Under the pieces are notes generated by a model that was given only the letters and a program-made list of their open reading frames with translations, did no database searches and was not told where the DNA came from. A program made the translations under genes and the position numbers. Shown here piece after piece: positions 1 to 8,723 of a stretch of DNA of 64,000 nt (its first letter is position 1; every line of letters starts with the position of its first letter). Origin of the DNA: Polaromonas sp. YR568 (GTDB lineage: Bacteria; Pseudomonadota; Gammaproteobacteria; Burkholderiales; Burkholderiaceae_C); the NCBI GenBank assembly GCA_945878995.1, contig CAMCUN010000001.1, positions 62,001-126,000 on the forward strand, read 5' to 3'.

Positions 1-1
1 G

Positions 2-82
2 GCCGAGCCTGGTGGCAGCCGCATCTCCATTGGCTCTTTTGTCGGTCGCATGCCCGACCACCAACTGATGCTGTGGTCATGA
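2..82 (+). CDS. 3' end of an unidentified gene (partial)
   Basis: An open frame enters from the left edge and stops at a TGA ending at 82, giving about 26 C-terminal residues that finish in RMPDHQLMLWS. The rest of the gene lies outside the window. I do not recognise the family from so short a tail. It points the same way as the TRAP operon that follows, so it could belong to the same catabolic locus. Confidence 0.4.
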   Translation, partial: AEPGGSRISIGSFVGRMPDHQLMLWS

Positions 83-92
83 GCGGCAGGCC

Positions 93-314
93 ATGAGCGT
101 CGAGTTGCGCACTGACATGCTGCACCCGGGCCAGCAGGGCGGCTTCTTGGCCCTCATGGCCGAGGAGGGCAGCGCCATAGGGCGGACCATCCTGGGCCGC
201 TTGCTGGGCTTTTACACCTGCGACATGGACAAGCGCATCCTCATGCCGGCGCCGTTTGAGGCGGCTCAAAGCCTGGATTGGCAAGGTCCTTGGCGGCCTG
301 AAATACCAACCTGA
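93..314 (+). CDS. small hypothetical protein (73 aa)
   Basis: A 73-residue frame starts at an ATG 11 bases after the preceding stop and ends before the operator of the TRAP operon. It has no clear ribosome binding site, signal peptide or membrane segment, and I recognise no domain. It may be a genuine small gene, a fragment of a larger decayed gene, or chance. The only support is its position between two same-strand genes and the lack of a better frame in this interval. Confidence 0.25.
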   Translation: MSVELRTDMLHPGQQGGFLALMAEEGSAIGRTILGRLLGFYTCDMDKRILMPAPFEAAQSLDWQGPWRPEIPT

Positions 315-344
315 AACTCGGCCACATACGGACATACCCGATGC

Positions 345-362
345 CGTAATTTGTTCGGACAA
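345..362 (-). promoter_or_regulatory. GntR-type operator upstream of TRAP operon 1
   Basis: Read on the minus strand, this 18-mer is TTGTCCGAACAAATTACG, which matches the site in front of the gntR gene (12239-12256) at 16 of 18 positions. The core TTGTNCGNACAA is a near-perfect palindrome, as expected for a dimeric winged-helix repressor. A second, partial match, TACGGACATA at 327-336, is identical to 10 bases of the sites at 6512 and 13100. The TRAP small permease starts 16 bases downstream, so binding would control the whole operon. Confidence 0.7.
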
Positions 363-377
363 CACAAAATTCAGTCC

Positions 378-1013
378 ATGAACACTTCAGTCAATTCTTC
401 GGTTGCTCCGGTACCGCCCAACAATGATGACGGTTTGCTGGGTGCTGCGCTGCTGGGCGCGGCCAGGGTCTCGCGCTGGCTGGCCCGCATCGGTGGGGCC
501 ATGATGCTGGTCTGTGCCATCTTGGTCACGCTGGACGTGGTGGTTCGCGCTGCCTTCAAGGTCACCTATTTCGAGAGTTTCGAGCTGTCCACCTACGCCT
601 TTGCCATCGCCACGGCGCTGGGCCTGTCGTATGCGCTGGTCAGCCGCGCCCACATCCGCATCGAGGTGCTGTACATGTTGCTGCCTGCGCGGCGGCGCGG
701 CTGGGTGGACCTGTTCGCCTATGTGGTGCTGGCGGTCTGTGCCCTGACGCTGCTGTACTGGAGTGCGCAGCTGGTGCTGGGCAACTACCAAAGTGGTGCG
801 CGGTCCAACTCTTCGTTGTCCTTGCCGCTGGTCATTCCGCAAGGCATCTGGCTGGTCGGCCTGGCCTGGTTTGCCTTGCTCTCAGTGCTGTACGCCTTGC
901 TCGGCCTGCGCCTGTGCCTGCGCGGCCGGCCTGAGCAAGCCCATAGGCAGTTGGGTGTGGCCTCGCTGGAAGAGGAAATCGAAGCCAACGTGACCAGGAA
1001 ATCCTCACCATGA
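378..1013 (+). CDS. TRAP transporter small permease (DctQ family)
   Basis: This is the small four-helix membrane subunit of a TRAP system, which uses an ion gradient to import carboxylates or similar solutes bound by a periplasmic protein. The 211-residue product has a polar N-terminal 30 residues and then four hydrophobic segments, roughly residues 35-60, 70-90, 110-135 and 155-180, as usual for DctQ. I chose the ATG at 378 because an in-frame TTG at 351 lies inside the operator. The gene overlaps the large permease by four bases (ATGA). It is the first gene of a dctQ-dctM-dctP order. Confidence 0.9.
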   Translation: MNTSVNSSVAPVPPNNDDGLLGAALLGAARVSRWLARIGGAMMLVCAILVTLDVVVRAAFKVTYFESFELSTYAFAIATALGLSYALVSRAHIRIEVLYMLLPARRRGWVDLFAYVVLAVCALTLLYWSAQLVLGNYQSGARSNSSLSLPLVIPQGIWLVGLAWFALLSVLYALLGLRLCLRGRPEQAHRQLGVASLEEEIEANVTRKSSP

Positions 1014-2302
1014 TGCTCACCACTGTTTTGTTGTTGCTGTTGCTTGCAGGCGGCAGCGTGTTCGTGGCTGCCGTGCTGGGGGTGCTGGGCACCACGCTGG
1101 CGCAGCTTTTTTCGAGCTTTCCCCTGCAGCGGGCCTTGGGCGAGATGGCCTGGAGTTCGAGTGCAGACTTCATCTTGGTGGCTGTGCCCATGTTCATCCT
1201 CATGGGCGAGCTGCTGCTGCGCTCCGGGGTCACAGACAACATGTACACCGCCTTAGACCGCTGGGTGGGACACATCCCCGGCGGGTTGATGCACACCAAC
1301 GTGGCGGCCTCGGCGGTGTTTGCCGCCACCTCGGGCTCGAGCATCGCCACAGCGGCCACCATAGGCACCATCTCCATCCCGAACATGGATCGTTATGGCT
1401 ACAAGGCACCGCTGTTCCTGGGCACGATTGCCGCTGGGGGTACGCTGGGCATCCTGATCCCGCCCAGCATCAACATGGTGCTTTATGGCGCCATGTCCGA
1501 AACCTCGGTGTCTGAGCTCTACCTGGCGGCCACCATTCCTGGCCTGATGTTGGCCCTGATTTTTTCCATCTACGTCTACATCGCCTGCAAGATCGATCCT
1601 AGCTTGGGGCCCAAGCGTGAGCCGGCGCCCTGGGGTGAGCGCTTTCGCGCCCTGGTGCATCTCATGCCGCCTTTGATGCTGTTCATGCTGGTGGTCGGCT
1701 CCATCTACGCGGGCCTGGCCACCGCCACAGAGGCTTCGGCCCTGGGCGTGGTCGGCGCGCTGGGCTTGGTGGTGGTGCGCCGGCGCCTGAGCATAGACAT
1801 GCTGATGCTTTCCTTTGAGAGCACGGTGCGCACCACGGCCATGGTCATGATCATCGTGATCGCCGCCTTTTTCTTGAACTTCGTGCTCTCGACCCTGGGC
1901 CTGACCGATGCGGCCGTCAAATGGGTGGGTAAGTTGCAGTGGTCACCCAATACCATTTTGCTGTGCATTGTGCTGCTCTACATCGTTCTTGGTTGCTTTG
2001 TGGAGTCGCTCACGCTGATGGTGGCGACCACGCCCATCGTGGTGCCCATCATCCAGAACCTGGGCTTCAGCCCCATTTGGTTCGGCGTGGTGTTTGTGAT
2101 CCTGATCGAGACCGCCTTGATCACGCCGCCCATAGGCATGAATCTTTTCGTCGTGCAGTCGGTGCGCAAAGGCGGGGCTTTCCGGGACGTGGTGATCGGC
2201 TCGCTTCCCTTTGTGGGCCTGATGTTCTTGATGATCTTGCTGCTGATCGCGTTTCCGTCCATCGCGCTGTGGCTGCCTTCTGTTTTTTCCGCCCGTGCAT
2301 GA
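1010..2302 (+). CDS. TRAP transporter large permease (DctM family)
   Basis: The 430-residue product is the 12-helix transport subunit of the TRAP system. Family-typical stretches are visible: the SSIATAAT segment near residue 105, GTLGILIPPSI near 147, and ITPPIGMNLFVVQ near 370. It begins inside the last codons of the small permease (ATGATG), so the two are probably translationally coupled. The binding protein follows 34 bases later. The substrate cannot be told from this subunit. The 2210-2302 end carries the usual final hydrophobic helix. Confidence 0.95.
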   Translation: MMLTTVLLLLLLAGGSVFVAAVLGVLGTTLAQLFSSFPLQRALGEMAWSSSADFILVAVPMFILMGELLLRSGVTDNMYTALDRWVGHIPGGLMHTNVAASAVFAATSGSSIATAATIGTISIPNMDRYGYKAPLFLGTIAAGGTLGILIPPSINMVLYGAMSETSVSELYLAATIPGLMLALIFSIYVYIACKIDPSLGPKREPAPWGERFRALVHLMPPLMLFMLVVGSIYAGLATATEASALGVVGALGLVVVRRRLSIDMLMLSFESTVRTTAMVMIIVIAAFFLNFVLSTLGLTDAAVKWVGKLQWSPNTILLCIVLLYIVLGCFVESLTLMVATTPIVVPIIQNLGFSPIWFGVVFVILIETALITPPIGMNLFVVQSVRKGGAFRDVVIGSLPFVGLMFLMILLLIAFPSIALWLPSVFSARA

Positions 2303-2336
2303 ACGCATGCACCTTATCAACCTTTGGAGATTTCCC

Positions 2337-3392
2337 ATGAATAACAGCAAGAAATTCCTGGCCACTGCGGTGGCCCTTGGCCTGGGCCTGCTGGCCACGG
2401 CGGCCAGTGCCCAAAGCAAGCTCAGCTTGCAGGTGGTGGGCAACTTGGGCATCACCACCCAGTACAAAGAACTCGAAGAGCCCTTTTGGTCCAAGCTCAT
2501 TCCCGCCGCCACGGGCGGGCGCATCACGGCGGCCATCAAGCCTTGGAACGAGATGGGCCTGAAAGGCCCTGAAGTGTTCCGCATGCTCGGTCAGGGCGTG
2601 TTCGACGTGGGCACCTCGCAGCTGGGTTTTGTGGCCGGCGACAACGCCATCAACGATGCCACCGACTTGGCCGGCGTCTCACCCGACATCGAGACCTTCC
2701 GCAAGGTGACGCAGGCCTTCCGGCCACAGATCGAGCGCTATTACGAGCAGCAACTCAAGGTCAAGACCTTGGGCATGTTCTCCTTTCAGGCGCAGGTGAT
2801 GTTCTGCCGCAACGAGATCAAGGGCCTGTCTGACATCAAGGGCCGCAAGATCCGCACCTCGGGCGCCTCGCAGGCCGATTTCGTCAGCTACTTCGGCGCC
2901 TCGGGGGTGAACATGGCGTTTGGCGAGGTGCAGCAGTCCCTGCAAAGCGGCGTCATCGACTGCGCCATCACCGGCACCCTGGGGGGCTACAAGGCCAAGT
3001 GGTATGACGGCGCCAAATACCTGTACGCGCTGCCCATCAACTTCGGTGCCGGCATGTCGGCCATGAACATGACGACTTGGCGCAAGCTGGACGCTGCCAC
3101 GCAAAAAACCATAGAAGCCGAGTTTGTCAAACAGGAGCAGGCGGTGTTCGAACAGAACGTGCGCGAGAACGAATTGGGAATTTCCTGCAACACCGGAGGC
3201 GCCTGCTCTGAAGGGCCGGCCGGCACCATGGTGCTGGTGCGCCCCTCGGCTGCCGACCTGGATCTGCGCAAGAAAGCCCTCGTTGAGCAGGTGCTGCCGC
3301 GTTGGGCTGGCCGCTGCGGCGCGGCCTGTGTGACGGCCTGGAATGACTCGGTGGGCAAGATCGTTGGGCTGACCGCCACCGCCGCCAAGTGA
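2337..3392 (+). CDS. TRAP transporter substrate-binding protein (DctP family)
   Basis: The 351-residue product is a periplasmic binding protein that delivers the solute to the permease. The ATG at 2337 follows a TTGGAGA ribosome site and opens a clear signal peptide (MNNSKKFLATAVALGLGLL, cleavage near ASA-QSK). An ATG at 2295 would add a tail that spoils the signal. The central part has the conserved IKGLSDIKGRKIRTSG segment and the GEVQQSLQSGVIDCA segment of DctP proteins. A C-terminal pair of cysteine-containing stretches (SCNTGGACSEG and GRCGAACV) could form disulfides. It overlaps the next gene by four bases. Confidence 0.93.
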   Translation: MNNSKKFLATAVALGLGLLATAASAQSKLSLQVVGNLGITTQYKELEEPFWSKLIPAATGGRITAAIKPWNEMGLKGPEVFRMLGQGVFDVGTSQLGFVAGDNAINDATDLAGVSPDIETFRKVTQAFRPQIERYYEQQLKVKTLGMFSFQAQVMFCRNEIKGLSDIKGRKIRTSGASQADFVSYFGASGVNMAFGEVQQSLQSGVIDCAITGTLGGYKAKWYDGAKYLYALPINFGAGMSAMNMTTWRKLDAATQKTIEAEFVKQEQAVFEQNVRENELGISCNTGGACSEGPAGTMVLVRPSAADLDLRKKALVEQVLPRWAGRCGAACVTAWNDSVGKIVGLTATAAK

Positions 3393-4309
3393 GTACCGCC
3401 AGCGGTGCGGGCATCTCACCAGGGATGGCCGCGCTGCTACTGGGCGTCATGCTGGCATGGGGCTTTAACGTGCCCATTGTCAAAGCCATGACCGAGGTCA
3501 TGGACGTGGTCTGGGTCGCGGTGGTGCGCATGGGTTCTGCCGCATTCACCCTCACGCTGGTGCTGTTGCTGCGCGACCGGCGTTTGCCCCGGTTTGAACG
3601 CCGCCAGTGGTTTTGGCTGGGCGCCAGTGCGGTGCTGCTGATTTACCTGAACCAGTGGCTGTTTGTGATGGGCATGCGCCTGTCGGCCGGCACCACGGCC
3701 TCTTTGGTGATGGCGGTCAACCCTTTGCTGGCCGTGCTGGCCGGAGCCCTGGTCTTCAGAGAAAAGGTAAGCTTCACGCGCGCTGCTGGGGTGGTCTTGG
3801 GCCTGTCCGGCGTGTCCTTGGCCGTGTTCATGGCGCCTCAGGCCGAGGTGGCATGGCCCGGACAAGGCGAGCTCTTGATTTTTCTGGGACAGGTGTTGTT
3901 CATAGGCGGGGGCTTGATGATCCAGCGCCTTACCCGCGACCTCGATGTGTTGGTGATAGGCTGGGCTGTCTATGTGCTGGGCAGCCTGATGCTGCTGGTC
4001 AACGCCCTGCTTCTGGGCGGCTGGCCACGCACGCAGGCGGCGTTTTCGCTGGACTGGGTCTGGGCCTGCGCGCTGTATGCGGGAATCCTGGGCACGGCGC
4101 TGCCCAATGTGGGCTGGTACCACGTGATCGGCAAAATCGGCCAGAGCCAGGCCAGTCCTCACCTGTACTGGCTGGCGGTGTTTGGCATGCTGTCCTCTGC
4201 GCTGACCTTGGGCGAGCCTTTGAGCCTGTGGCACGCCATCGGCCTGGCCTTGCTGGTGGCCGGTATCCGCTTGGGATCTGCGCCCGTGCGCCTGGGTCCG
4301 GGCGCCTGA
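3389..4309 (+). CDS. EamA/DMT-family transporter
   Basis: The 306-residue product has ten hydrophobic segments in two tandem EamA halves, typical of drug/metabolite transporters that export small metabolites or amino acids. The start is a GTG overlapping the stop of the binding-protein gene (GTGA); an ATG at 3425 is an alternative. Coupling to the TRAP operon suggests it exports a by-product or moves the same class of solute. It runs tail to tail with the MmgE/PrpD gene, with only 15 bases between them. Confidence 0.88.
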   Translation: MSTASGAGISPGMAALLLGVMLAWGFNVPIVKAMTEVMDVVWVAVVRMGSAAFTLTLVLLLRDRRLPRFERRQWFWLGASAVLLIYLNQWLFVMGMRLSAGTTASLVMAVNPLLAVLAGALVFREKVSFTRAAGVVLGLSGVSLAVFMAPQAEVAWPGQGELLIFLGQVLFIGGGLMIQRLTRDLDVLVIGWAVYVLGSLMLLVNALLLGGWPRTQAAFSLDWVWACALYAGILGTALPNVGWYHVIGKIGQSQASPHLYWLAVFGMLSSALTLGEPLSLWHAIGLALLVAGIRLGSAPVRLGPGA

Positions 4310-4324
4310 GCCTGAGCTTCAGTC

Positions 4325-5716
4325 TCAGCCGGCCAACAGCTGCACCAGTGGCCCCAGCTCGGTCTGCGTGGGCAATTGCTTGAGCCAGGCGATCGCCTCC
4401 TCCATGGCTGGACCAGACTGGCGCGTCAGGCGCCAGCACAGGCGAAATTTGTCTTCGCGCTCCAGTGGGCTCAAGGGCATCAGCGGATGGCCCCAGGCGT
4501 GCGGAATCTGTCTTTCAAGGCTGCGGCCGTCGGCCAGCTCCAGCCTCAGGGTCTGCGGGTAAAAGGCGTTGGGGTTGGGATGCGGCTTTTCAGCCGTGTG
4601 CACGCGGCGGCCCAGGGTTTCGACGCGCGCATCGTGCAGGCACTCCGTTGTGAAACTGGTCGGGTCAACCCGGCCGAACACCAGCTCGGCCGCCGCCACA
4701 TAGGCAATGCTCAGGCGGGCGTAATTGGGGGCCGGTTGGTGGACCATGGGCCGGCCCACCAGGCGAAAGCCCAAGGGCGGCAGGTCCACATGAATGGCGC
4801 TGACCTGCTCTAGCGCCTGCTCGGGGCTCAGGCCCAGTTCCTGGCGCAGCTGGTGCAGGGCATGGATCACGCCGTGTGTGACGCGGCCGCTGGGAAAGGG
4901 CTTGTGCGACAGCTGCGTGACCTTCCAGTGTTTCGTCATTTCCGCCAGCGCCTGCTGCAATTCGCCGCCGTCCTCGAAGTTGCGAAAAAAGCCAAAGCGC
5001 CCGCCCAGGATTTCGACAGGGGCAGTCAAGCCCACCTTGGCCATGTCGTGGGCTTGGACCGCATTGCGCGCGGCAAAGCCCATTTGCATGGCAAGCATCA
5101 TGGAGCCTTCCTCGTGCGCCTGCATGGGGCCGCAGACCTGCGAATAAGCAATGCCGAAGGCATGGCGCAGCTGCTCTCGCGGTAGCCGGTCCAGGCAGGC
5201 CAAGGCTGCCAGACCCGAGAACACCCCGGTGGTGGCCGGTCGGAAGAAAAACATCGCCTGGCGCGTGGCCGCCGACAGCGTGCACGAGACTTCCAGGCCC
5301 ACCACAAAAGCCCGCAGCAGATCGCGGCCCGAGGGCGAGCGGCCGGCCGCTACGAGCTCGTCGACCTTGGTCATCAGTGCGGCCAGCAGTGGCGCGGTCG
5401 GCAAGATCACACCGGGCTCGTAGACGCAGTCGTATTCCAGGGCATGGCACTGGTAGCCGTTGACAAGCGCAGCCACCGGCGCTGGCACTCGGCGGCTCTG
5501 GTTCCAGAGCACGGCGTCGCCGCCAGAGCCCCAGCGGCTGGCAGCGCTGAGCAGGTCGTCGAGCTTGGGCGCCATGCGACCAGCACAGGCCACGCCCACG
5601 GTGTCTAGGAAGAACACCGTGGCGGCTTCGACCGCCTCGGCCGGCAGGTCCTCAAAGCGTGTTTGCTCGATCAGGTCCAGGATGCGCTCTATGGGGTCGT
5701 GAAAGGTGGTGCTCAT
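4325..5716 (-). CDS. MmgE/PrpD family protein
   Basis: The 463-residue product belongs to the family of 2-methylcitrate dehydratase and cis-aconitate decarboxylase, whose members dehydrate or decarboxylate tricarboxylate-like substrates. Family-typical stretches include DTVGVACAGR near residue 35, ALVNGYQCHALEYDC near 88, and the SHKPFPSGRVTHGVIHAL segment near 270. The first codons overlap the stop of the crotonase gene (ATGA), so the two form one leftward operon. The exact substrate is unknown. A second MmgE/PrpD domain occurs at 24479, fused to a ligase. Confidence 0.9.
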   Translation of the reverse strand: MSTTFHDPIERILDLIEQTRFEDLPAEAVEAATVFFLDTVGVACAGRMAPKLDDLLSAASRWGSGGDAVLWNQSRRVPAPVAALVNGYQCHALEYDCVYEPGVILPTAPLLAALMTKVDELVAAGRSPSGRDLLRAFVVGLEVSCTLSAATRQAMFFFRPATTGVFSGLAALACLDRLPREQLRHAFGIAYSQVCGPMQAHEEGSMMLAMQMGFAARNAVQAHDMAKVGLTAPVEILGGRFGFFRNFEDGGELQQALAEMTKHWKVTQLSHKPFPSGRVTHGVIHALHQLRQELGLSPEQALEQVSAIHVDLPPLGFRLVGRPMVHQPAPNYARLSIAYVAAAELVFGRVDPTSFTTECLHDARVETLGRRVHTAEKPHPNPNAFYPQTLRLELADGRSLERQIPHAWGHPLMPLSPLEREDKFRLCWRLTRQSGPAMEEAIAWLKQLPTQTELGPLVQLLAG

Positions 5717-6498
5717 GGCTGGTGTGAAGGAAAAAGGGCAGGGCGTTTTTGCAGGAAGGCGTCGCGGCCTTCAATGAAGTCGGGGCCGGCAAACATCTGG
5801 ACAAAGGTTTGCTGCGCTTGCGCCAGGGCTTGCGTGTCACCTGCGGCGACCGCGTGCAGGCCGCGCTTGAGCGCGCGGGTGGCGTCCAGCGAACTGGCGC
5901 TGATGGCTTGCAGCAGGTCCTCGGCGGCCGCATCCAGGGCGCCTAGTTCGTGCACCTGGTTGACCAGGCCGGTCTGCAGCGCGCGCTGCGCGGACCACAG
6001 CTGCGTGCCATAAAGCAGCTCGCTGGCGGCGGCCAGGCCGCAGGCCTGCACCAGGCGGGCGATGTCGGACACCGGGTAGGACAGGCCCAGTCGCGCGGCC
6101 GTGATGCCAAAGCGCGAGCGGGTGCTGGCCAGGCGCATGTCGCAGGCCAGGGCCAGGGCCAGGCCGCCGCCCACGCAGGGCCCGTCTATCAGTGCCAGCA
6201 CCGGCAGCGGGCAAGCCGCCAGGGCCGCTCCGGCGTCCTCGATCTCCCGGCTGGCGCGCGCCGCTTCTTCGGCGGTGGCATAGGTCGCCTCGAACTCGCT
6301 GATGTCGGCACCCGCGGCAAACATGCCGGGTGTGGCGCTTTGCAGCACCAGCACGCGGCAGCGGGCATCAGCGCTGGCTTGCTGCACCAGGGCGGGCAGG
6401 TCGCGCCACATCTGGCGGGTAAAGGCATTGCGCCTTTGCGGGTGGTCGATCAGCAGGCGCGTCAGAGCGCCGCTGGCATGGAGCCGGAGTGGATTCAT
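5713..6498 (-). CDS. enoyl-CoA hydratase/isomerase family protein (crotonase fold)
   Basis: The 261-residue product has the crotonase oxyanion-hole segments AAGADISEFEA (near 62) and GPCVGGGLALALACDMR (near 102). At the place where classical hydratases carry a catalytic Glu (usually in a PE motif), it reads FGITAARLGLSYPVSD, so a standard hydratase reaction is doubtful. Isomerase, lyase or thioesterase chemistry is possible. The ATG at 6498 is only 14 bases from the operator and its TATTAT box, which would give a very short leader. It is coupled to the MmgE/PrpD gene. Confidence 0.85.
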   Translation of the reverse strand: MNPLRLHASGALTRLLIDHPQRRNAFTRQMWRDLPALVQQASADARCRVLVLQSATPGMFAAGADISEFEATYATAEEAARASREIEDAGAALAACPLPVLALIDGPCVGGGLALALACDMRLASTRSRFGITAARLGLSYPVSDIARLVQACGLAAASELLYGTQLWSAQRALQTGLVNQVHELGALDAAAEDLLQAISASSLDATRALKRGLHAVAAGDTQALAQAQQTFVQMFAGPDFIEGRDAFLQKRPALFPSHQP

Positions 6499-6511
6499 AG
6501 ATATTGCGGAT

Positions 6512-6529
6512 GATAATATGTCCGTACAA
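6512..6529 (-). promoter_or_regulatory. GntR-type operator between divergent operons
   Basis: On the minus strand this is TTGTACGGACATATTATC, identical over all 18 bases to the site at 13100-13117. TATTAT (6513-6518) can serve as a -10 box for the crotonase operon. On the plus strand the same bases give GATAAT, a possible -10 for the deacetylase operon. One bound repressor could therefore silence both directions. Confidence 0.75.
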
Positions 6530-6553
6530 CTGAGCCAAGTGACGGGGGACGCC

Positions 6554-7438
6554 ATGAACTACCAGATTGAAAAAAAAAGTTATGAATGGCCGGGCGGTGC
6601 GCCCCTGGCCCTGTCGGTGGTGCTCAACGTGGAGGAGGGCGCCGAGGCCAACATCCTCGATGGCGACAAGTACCCCGAGCCGGTCGACGAAATGGGCCTG
6701 GCGCTCAAGCGCAGCATCCGCAACCACGGCAACGAGTCCAATTACCGCTATGGCCTGACCCGGGGCGGGCCTCGTGTGATGCGCCTGTTCGAGCAATACG
6801 GCATACGCGCCACCATCACCGCCTGCGCGCTGGCGCTCGAGCGCGCCCCCGAACTGGCACGCGAGATCATGCGCCAGGGCCACGAGGTCACCTCGCACGG
6901 CTACCGCTGGGCGCACCAGTTCCACATGGACGAGGCGCAGGAGCGCGACTACATCCGCAAGGCGGTGGCCTCGCTGGAGAAAACCACAGGCCGCAAGCCG
7001 CAGGGCTGGCTCTCGCGCTACCTGCTGACCGACCACACCCGCCGCCTGCTCTGCGAAGAGGGGTTCCTCTATCACATGGACGACTATGGCGACGACGAGC
7101 CGCGCTGGGAAGCCATTGACGGCAAGCCCATCGTGATCCTGCCTTACCAGGTGGACAACAACGACATGAAGATGTGGTCCGCGCCGGCCTACAGCCCGGA
7201 GCAGTGGCTCAAGTACGCGATTGACAACCTCGAGTGGATGATTGCCGAGGGCGCGCACGAGGTGAACATGATGTCGCTGGGCCTGCACATGCGGATCATT
7301 GGCCGGCCCGGCCGCGTCTGGGCGCTGGAAAAGTTCTTGGCCCATGCGGCCGCGCGCGCCCAGCAAGGCCAGGTCTGGCTGGCCACACGCGAGGAGATCG
7401 CCCGCCACTTTGCCAGCCAGGTGCCCTGGCGTGGCTGA
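6554..7438 (+). CDS. polysaccharide deacetylase family protein, PuuE/allantoinase-like
   Basis: The 294-residue product resembles the PuuE branch of the NodB-fold deacetylases, which includes cofactor-free allantoinase. Matching stretches are VVLNVEEGAEA (residue 18), ITACALALERAPE (near 86), EVTSHGYRWAHQFHMDEAQE (near 111), MDDYGDDEPRW (near 175) and PYQVDNNDMKMW (near 197). Such enzymes open cyclic amides, so it may hydrolyse a ring amide or imide of the unknown substrate. There is no signal peptide, which argues against a cell-wall role. I chose the ATG after GACGGGGGAC because upstream codons run into the operator. It overlaps the next gene by eight bases. Confidence 0.82.
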   Translation: MNYQIEKKSYEWPGGAPLALSVVLNVEEGAEANILDGDKYPEPVDEMGLALKRSIRNHGNESNYRYGLTRGGPRVMRLFEQYGIRATITACALALERAPELAREIMRQGHEVTSHGYRWAHQFHMDEAQERDYIRKAVASLEKTTGRKPQGWLSRYLLTDHTRRLLCEEGFLYHMDDYGDDEPRWEAIDGKPIVILPYQVDNNDMKMWSAPAYSPEQWLKYAIDNLEWMIAEGAHEVNMMSLGLHMRIIGRPGRVWALEKFLAHAAARAQQGQVWLATREEIARHFASQVPWRG

Positions 7439-8687
7439 CATCGACTGGCCGCGCTGGCTGCGGCCAGGCGACCAAGTGGTGTGCTCCCACATGTCGGCCG
7501 AGCCGGTGGCGCTGCTGGCCTCCATGGCACGCTGCACCCAACTTCCGCAACCGCTTCACCTCCTGCTGGGTGTGCCTTTTTCCCGCGCAGCCGCCGATTT
7601 GCCGGCCGGCTGCCTGCTCAGCACCTATGGCGGCATGGGCAGCGCCGGTGGGCTCGCCCGCGAGCGCGAGGTGGACATCAGTTCTCTGGCCTACAGCCGC
7701 TCGGAGCGGGTCTACCAGGCTGGTCTGGCGCATTGCGACGTGGCCCTGGTCTCGCTGGGCCGCCGCAGCGATGGCCGGCTGTTCATGGCCCCCTCGCACG
7801 GACCGGTGTTGGAAGCGGCCCGCCAGGCAAGGTATGTGATTGCCCAACTCAGCCCCCATGTGCCTTGTGTGCCGGGTTCCGAATGGCCGGCTGAGCTGGC
7901 GCCGGTGGCGGTGCTCGAGACCGAGGACGGCCCCTGGCCGCTGCGCGATGCCGAGCCGGGCGAGGTCGAGCGGCGCATAGCCGGCTTGATCGCCGTTCTG
8001 GTGCCCGACGGCGCCTGTCTGCAAGTTGGCATTGGTGCGCTGCCCTCGGCGGTGCTCGATGCGCTGGCTTCGCACCGGCACCTGGGGGTGCACACCGGCA
8101 TGCTGTCCGACGGGCTGTGGCGGCTGATCGAAAAGGGTGCGGTCGACCACTCTCGCAAAACCCGCGACCCTGGCGTGGCCGTGACCGGCTGCGTCTGCGG
8201 CAGTGTGCGGCTGTATGCGGCAGTCGACGGGCATGCAGGCATCGTGATGCGCGAGCCCGGCTACACGCACGACCTGGCGGTGATTGCGGCGCAAAGCGCC
8301 ATGGTCTGCCTGAACAGCGCGCTGGAGGTGGACCTGCTGGGCAACGCCAACGCCGAAACCGTGACCGGCCCCGATGGGGCCTGGCGCTGGGTGGGCGGGG
8401 TCGGCGGCCTGCCCGACTTCACCCGCGGCGCCTTGCTGGCCCCGGGCGGCCAGGCGGTGCTGGCGCTGGCTTCGCGCTCATCGCAGCAGGCGCCGCGCAT
8501 CGTCGCCCGCCTGTCCGGACCAACCACCCTGGCGGCCAGCGACGCCGACCTGGTGGTCACCGAACATGGGGTGGCCAGGCTGCGCGATGCCAGCATGCGC
8601 CAGCGTGCGCAGCGCATGATTGCGGTGGCGCATCCGCAAGACCGGGATGCCTTGTCGGCGCAGGCGCGCGCCCTGGGCCTGCTCTGA
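7431..8687 (+). CDS. acetyl-CoA hydrolase/transferase family protein
   Basis: The 418-residue product matches the family of acetyl-CoA hydrolases and 4-hydroxybutyrate or succinyl CoA-transferases. The C-terminal half has the family core NSALEVDLLGNANAE (near 295), GVGGLPDFTRGA (near 323), VVTEHGVARLRD (near 376) and a final IAVAHPQDRDAL stretch. The GTG at 7431 overlaps the deacetylase gene by eight bases. It probably moves CoA onto or off an acid in this pathway. The N-terminal half is less conserved than usual, so hydrolase and transferase roles cannot be told apart. Confidence 0.83.
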   Translation: MADIDWPRWLRPGDQVVCSHMSAEPVALLASMARCTQLPQPLHLLLGVPFSRAAADLPAGCLLSTYGGMGSAGGLAREREVDISSLAYSRSERVYQAGLAHCDVALVSLGRRSDGRLFMAPSHGPVLEAARQARYVIAQLSPHVPCVPGSEWPAELAPVAVLETEDGPWPLRDAEPGEVERRIAGLIAVLVPDGACLQVGIGALPSAVLDALASHRHLGVHTGMLSDGLWRLIEKGAVDHSRKTRDPGVAVTGCVCGSVRLYAAVDGHAGIVMREPGYTHDLAVIAAQSAMVCLNSALEVDLLGNANAETVTGPDGAWRWVGGVGGLPDFTRGALLAPGGQAVLALASRSSQQAPRIVARLSGPTTLAASDADLVVTEHGVARLRDASMRQRAQRMIAVAHPQDRDALSAQARALGLL

Positions 8688-8723
8688 GGCAGCGCCCCTG
8701 CTTTTTTATGAAGGAAACATTCG

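Noticed and set aside
351-377. TTG start at 351 for the first small TRAP permease
   Set aside because: It lies within the operator palindrome and lacks a ribosome site; the ATG at 378 is preferred.
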